Assembly: GCA_037043015.1 (NCBI GenBank)
Contig: CM073327.1
Span: 14,862,727-14,926,726, forward strand
Source of the DNA: Bryum argenteum
Taxonomy: Eukaryota > Streptophyta > Bryopsida > Bryales > Bryaceae
Direction: 5' to 3'
DNA: 64,000 nt
Made by a program: the position numbers and the translations under genes. Shown here one piece after another: positions 62,409-64,000 of the stretch (within the stretch, counting starts at the first letter, position 1; each line of letters begins with the position of its first letter). Under the pieces are notes generated by a model that worked only from the letters and a program-made list of their open reading frames with translations, had not been told where the DNA came from and did no database searches.

Positions 62409-64000
62409 TGGAAGGCTATTACATTAAATGGGTAGATTAGTGTTAGATTTTTATAAGATTTGAAAATGCTACAAGTTTTTACTTTTGGTAAAAAAAATTA
62501 CCAAGAGTATTGATTCCAATACTATGTAAGGATCCTCATCTTGACCATTGCAGAGGGTAAAAATATTGACTAACAATAAAAACTTATAGCATGTTTATGT
62601 AAATTAGTGTATCTAACACTAATCTACCTATTTAGTGTAGTTGAGCCAAAATATTTTTTTGATGATTTTTTTAGAAAAAAAAGTGTTTTTAATTGAAAAT
62701 AAACAAATTTCTAGTTTGTGATTTTTTATTGCAATTTTTATGTTGGTAGTATTTTCACTTCAAAGTGAAAATGACAAAAAAATTTAGCCTGTTTTGCGCA
62801 CTAATACATCACAATCTCGCAATCGATGAGGTTTCATAAGTCAAGTTTTTGTCCACATGACCTACAACAACTCTACTACAAGTTTGTACGGTTGAGATCC
62901 AAATTGCTTGTTTTCTTTTTCAACTATGACATTTAAAAAAAAAAAAAATCAGATTTTGACTTAAAATACCTCAGGACGTTTAGGGGTTAGACCAATCATG
63001 ATAGATTAAGATTCTAGAATATATTGTTGCATTTATTTATCATGAACTCAACTAAAACCTGTAAGAATGCTTTGCTTAAAAATATGTTCATGTCCTGAGC
63101 ACGAGTACGCGCAGTCGCAAACCTTTGAACTGTTTTTTTGAAATGAATGTGAGACAAGATGTGACATTTGATAATAATTTGGTGTTTATATCAAAAGAGT
63201 TAATTCACGCATTTTGGGAAATAGTGGTTTGAAGATGATTAATGTTATATATATTTTTTTTATGAATCTCATTGGAAGGTTACGTGAAAACTTGTTCGTA
63301 AAATGTTTGTGAACAATACAATGCACATAAATATTATGTATAAGAGAAATCAAAATATATTTCACATACAAAACCAATTGTAATATTATAAGTAGAAATT
63401 ACATGTTCGCGTAATATAATACCAAATGACAAAAATATAATATAACTTTTTGAACCTACAAAAAAATCTCTTAGGCATTGACAACATTTGATAGATCAAA
63501 GTATGTTTATAAAATTTAGGTTTTCAATCATTTACTTCGTATGCAACATAATAATTCTTGCGACAATGATCATCATTTTTTACGATCATAAGTCGCATAA
63601 ACTTATGAGAAAGATATGACACCAGTCTTATATTATCCCCTTTCATGTTTCATAGCAGATTCTTTAATAATGGTCATTCCCGATTGGGGATCTATCACTT
63701 CCCTATTTATTCGTTCGTATTAAATTTTTGATTAATGGTATGCTTGAAAAAACACATTAACTCTTTCAGGGTTCACGTTTACGAAAAACTTCTTAATGAT
63801 ACCAAAAACTGATATTTAACTAATTATGGACAAATTCATAATCGAGAAATAATGTATGTTGTCCGCCGATATTACCTTAAGACTCTATCAGTAATATTTA
63901 AAAGGTCATAACTTAGTCATATTTTGTCCAAATTAAACATATGCGGTGTTTTTTGATATCTAAAAAAAATCTAGATGTCAAAAACACCTCATATGTTTGA
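62409..64000. other. AT-rich gene-free end of window
   Basis: No coding region is supported. Near 62974-62986 there is a single end-like sequence, ggacgtttagggg followed by ttag, similar to the TTAA element's right end, but no matching left end was found. The rest is AT-rich with poly-A and poly-T runs. Confidence 0.5.

Noticed and set aside
62974..62990. Right-end-like sequence of the TTAA element
   Set aside because: A good match for 13 bases but the internal sequence and left end are not recognisable, so it was not called as a copy.

Overview
This is nuclear DNA from a land plant. Most genes are split by GT-AG introns of roughly 80 to 1400 bases, the intergenic DNA is AT-rich, and several families are plant-specific (SWEET, GLUTAMINE DUMPER, plant GH17 glucanase with an X8 domain, STIG1-like, plant-type WEE1). 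A 764-residue SHIPPO/ODF3-type PGPG-repeat protein, a family tied to axonemes, suggests a lineage with swimming sperm. A seed-free plant is therefore likely: bryophyte (perhaps a moss), lycophyte or fern. I cannot name the species.

Layout. 1-12 kb: an intronless F-box/LRR gene (FBL10-like, minus), an unidentified minus-strand gene whose middle exon is tandemly triplicated, and an intronless F-box gene of the beta-propeller type (minus). 12-24 kb: WEE1 kinase (plus, 10 coding exons), organellar GatA amidotransferase subunit (plus, 10 exons) and a GPI-anchored beta-1,3-glucanase (minus, 3 exons). 24-34.8 kb: an AT-rich, gene-poor block full of repeat relics. It includes a roughly 580-bp element family with TTAA target duplications and piggyBac-like ends, a broken OTU-type protease copy, two other terminal-inverted-repeat elements and a truncated SINE. 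34.8-46 kb: a SWEET sugar transporter (plus), an organelle-type RRM protein (minus, 6 exons), a 1-kb inverted-repeat element and CUL1 (minus, 15 exons). 46-64 kb: an SSUH2-like zinc-finger protein (plus, 7 exons), a GLUTAMINE DUMPER-like protein (plus, 2 exons), the SHIPPO protein (plus, one exon), a STIG1-like cysteine-rich secreted protein with an uncertain model (minus) overlapped by an antisense receptor-kinase relic, then AT-rich DNA to the end.

The genes form no operon or cluster. Three belong to SCF ubiquitin ligases (two F-box proteins and the CUL1 scaffold), but they lie kilobases apart with unrelated genes between, so I read this as coincidence. Exon boundaries were placed by hand from GT/AG signals, reading phase and remembered family sequence. 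Every listed multi-exon model keeps phase through all junctions, except the STIG1-like gene and the 5' end of the triplicated-exon gene, which are unresolved.

The strongest leads are: (1) the triplicated phase 0-0 exon, whose three copies differ only by multiples of three inside the exon; (2) a tRNA-derived SINE with a 15-bp target duplication and a (TATC)n tail; (3) the TTAA/CCCCTAAAGATCC element family; and (4) an in-frame, stop-free 93-nt intron in CUL1 next to the neddylation region.
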